Shown here: piece after piece, positions 30,869 to 32,143 of the stretch
How the letters are laid out: each line of letters opens with the position of its first letter
How positions within the stretch are numbered: position 1 is the stretch's first letter
NCBI GenBank assembly: GCA_017436225.1
Contig: JAFSDM010000008.1
Span: 1 to 32,143 of the forward strand
Length of the DNA: 32,143 nucleotides
Origin: Clostridia bacterium
GTDB lineage: Bacteria; Bacillota; Clostridia; Oscillospirales; Acutalibacteraceae
Direction of reading: 5' to 3'
Notes under the pieces: generated by a model
Seen by the model: the letters and a program-made list of their open reading frames with translations, nothing else
Databases searched by the model: none
What the model was told of the DNA's origin: nothing
Position numbers and translations under genes: made by a program

Positions 30869-32044
30869 ATGACCGTATATGATGCGTTTAAAAACATCTA
30901 CAAAAAGGAACCGCAACACATAGCTTTTACCCCGTACCGAGTTTGCCCTATCGGCGCACACTCCGATCATCAACTTGGCAAGATCACGGGTTTTGCTATC
31001 AATAAGGGTATTCACATTGCCTACGGTCCAAAAGAAAACGGTGTAATAGAAATTCAGTCCTTGCAGTTTGAAAAAAGAGCGCAATGGCATGTTGAAGCCA
31101 CCCCAAAAGTGAAAGAAAACGATTGGGCAGATCATTTACGCGGCGCTACAATAGCCCTTAATAAGCGCTATCCGCTTCGCCGAGGACTTTGCGCAGTTAT
31201 AAAAGGGGAGCTTCCTATTGGTGGACTTTCTTCATCTGCCGCGGTTATTATTACCTATTTGTCCGCACTTTGTAAAATGAATTGCATTGAGCTTTCACCA
31301 GAAGAGCTTATTACAATTTCAAAGGAAGCCGAAAATAAATACGTTGGCGTATCTTGTGGTAAGCTGGACCAAAGCTGTGAGGTGTACTGCAAGAAGGATC
31401 ACCTTCTTTATATGGATTTGCAAGATGATACTTACGAACTGATTCCGCAATCCGATAATATGAAGCCCTATAAGTTTGCAATCTTCTTCAGCGGTTTGGA
31501 ACGCAGTCTGGCAGGCTCGGCATTCAATATGCGTGTTGATGAGTGTAGAAGCGCTGCTTATGCTCTCAAGGCTTTTGCGGGTATTGAGTACGGTAAATTT
31601 GAAGAAACAAACCTTCGAGACGTTCCCGTCGAAGTCTTCCATCAATACAAGGATAGATTACCTGAAAATTGGCGCAAGAGAGCTGAGCACTGGTATACAG
31701 AGTTTGAACGCGTTGAAAAGGGCGCTGAGGCTTGGCGTAGGGGAGATATTGAAGAATACGGCAGACTCTCCTTTGAGAGCGGCTATAGCTCTATTCATAA
31801 CTGGGAAACAGGCTCGCCTGAGCTTATTAAGCTGTATGAAATAATGACCAAAACGAAGGACATTTACGGCGGCAGATTTTCGGGCGCAGGCTTTAAGGGG
31901 TGTTGCCTCGCAATTATTAACCCCGAATATGAAGAAAGTATTATTCAAACCGTTACAAAGGAATATTTAAAGGCATTTCCACAGCTGGAAGGTAAATATT
32001 CAGTTCACATTTGCGAGAGTGCAGATGGGGTGAAATTGAATTAA
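30869..32044 (+). CDS. GHMP-family sugar kinase, galacturonokinase-like
   Basis: A 391-residue GHMP kinase related to galactokinase. ATP loop PIGGLSSSAAV (116-126), catalytic-base segment GKLDQSC (D167) and C-terminal GRFSGAGFKGCC are intact. The sugar-binding N terminus reads PYRVCPIGAHSDHQLG (22-37) instead of the GRVNLIGEHTDY of true galactokinase: the Glu and Tyr that contact galactose are replaced. From memory this GAHxDHQ form, and the later RAEHW and GSPELIKLY segments, resemble plant galacturonokinase, so galacturonate 1-kinase is the favoured guess. It would feed UDP-galacturonate with a pyrophosphorylase not seen here. It follows the uronate epimerase by 39 nt. Substrate assignment is inference. 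Confidence 0.75.
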   Translation: MTVYDAFKNIYKKEPQHIAFTPYRVCPIGAHSDHQLGKITGFAINKGIHIAYGPKENGVIEIQSLQFEKRAQWHVEATPKVKENDWADHLRGATIALNKRYPLRRGLCAVIKGELPIGGLSSSAAVIITYLSALCKMNCIELSPEELITISKEAENKYVGVSCGKLDQSCEVYCKKDHLLYMDLQDDTYELIPQSDNMKPYKFAIFFSGLERSLAGSAFNMRVDECRSAAYALKAFAGIEYGKFEETNLRDVPVEVFHQYKDRLPENWRKRAEHWYTEFERVEKGAEAWRRGDIEEYGRLSFESGYSSIHNWETGSPELIKLYEIMTKTKDIYGGRFSGAGFKGCCLAIINPEYEESIIQTVTKEYLKAFPQLEGKYSVHICESADGVKLN

Positions 32045-32089
32045 TTATAATTGTGAAGAAAATCGAAAAATATGCGGAAAGGTATTGAC

Positions 32090-32143
32090 ATGAAAAATGA
32101 AATCGCCGACAATCTTAACAGACAGACAGACAGACAGACAGAC
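32090..32143 (+). CDS. 5' end of a gene starting with a tetranucleotide repeat (partial)
   Basis: ATG 32090, preceded by AAAGG (32078-32082), opens a frame MKNEIADNLN that runs into repeated Arg-Gln-Thr-Asp units and leaves the window. The repeat is a period-4 tract, so a change of one unit shifts the frame. The product cannot be identified; being next in the operon, it is probably another sugar-metabolism or polysaccharide gene. Confidence 0.6.
   Translation, partial: MKNEIADNLNRQTDRQTD
32118..32143 (+). repeat. ACAG tetranucleotide repeat in the start of a coding region
   Basis: Six and a half ACAG units occupy 32118-32143, and the tract continues past the window edge. It lies from the tenth codon of the frame opened at 32090. 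Any reading frame through it stays open (Thr-Asp-Arg-Gln repeats), which is the design of slipped-strand contingency loci. Confidence 0.9.

Noticed and set aside
30869-32044. Ordinary galactokinase
   Set aside because: The galactose-contacting GEHTDY motif is replaced by GAHSDHQ and no other Leloir-pathway gene is present, so a uronate kinase is favoured.
1-32143. CRISPR array, insertion sequence or restriction-modification genes
   Set aside because: No regularly spaced repeats, transposase, Cas or methyltransferase/endonuclease gene was seen.

Overview
The window looks like chromosome from a gut-type, low-to-mid GC Gram-positive Clostridium-class bacterium (Firmicutes/Bacillota, perhaps Oscillospiraceae or a relative). 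The taxonomic call is inference. It rests on a Tn916-like integrative element end carrying a DUF6462 protein, a YitT protein, Gram-positive YfhO and Gpi18-like membrane glycosyltransferases, AGGAGG-type ribosome sites and consensus sigma-A promoters.

Layout. (1) 1 to about 3100: the recombination end of a Tn916-family integrative conjugative element. It holds an Orf7-like sigma factor, an Orf8-like helix-turn-helix protein, a terminator, an approximately 250-nt structured non-coding stretch, an excisionase-like DUF6462 protein, a ribbon-helix-helix regulator and a tyrosine integrase, followed by clustered short repeats that look like integrase arm sites. (2) 3134-4660: three small accessory genes, namely a PH-domain membrane protein and a divergently read PH-like membrane protein plus zinc-ribbon protein, closed by a strong hairpin. 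(3) 4892-7428: yitT, then on the minus strand a D-2-hydroxyacid dehydrogenase and a YfbR-type 5'-deoxynucleotidase. (4) 7535-16410: one tightly coupled operon of a Gpi18-like mannosyltransferase, YfhO, rsmE, pth and mfd. (5) 16549 to the right edge: a long exopolysaccharide/capsule operon behind a near-consensus promoter. It encodes a DegT aminotransferase, a PglC-like initiating phosphoglycosyl transferase, four glycosyltransferases, a beta-propeller protein of unknown role, a Wzy-like polymerase, a three-gene cassette (TupA-like ATP-grasp ligase, octopine-dehydrogenase-like enzyme, CapA-like protein), a Wzx-like flippase, a UDP-glucuronate 4-epimerase, a galacturonokinase-like GHMP kinase, and the start of another gene that runs into a tetranucleotide repeat at the window edge.

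How the genes may work together. The exopolysaccharide operon contains the parts of a Wzx/Wzy pathway: priming on undecaprenyl phosphate, stepwise sugar addition, flipping and polymerisation. Chain-length and kinase regulators (Wzz/Wzc/Wzd type), the 4,6-dehydratase and the acetyltransferase expected for a bacillosamine-type primer are not in the window. The epimerase and the GHMP kinase both point to galacturonic acid in the polymer. The ATP-grasp ligase and opine-dehydrogenase-like enzyme, encoded in overlapping genes, suggest that the uronic acid carboxylate is amidated with an amino acid or an opine-type N-(carboxyalkyl)amino acid. That combination, possibly fed by scavenged galacturonate and followed by a probably phase-variable gene, is the most novel system here. 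It is a hypothesis from gene content, not a demonstrated pathway.

The exopolysaccharide locus also shows abrupt GC-rich patches inside single genes (about 18897-19150 and 19840-20515), a sign of recombinational mosaicism.
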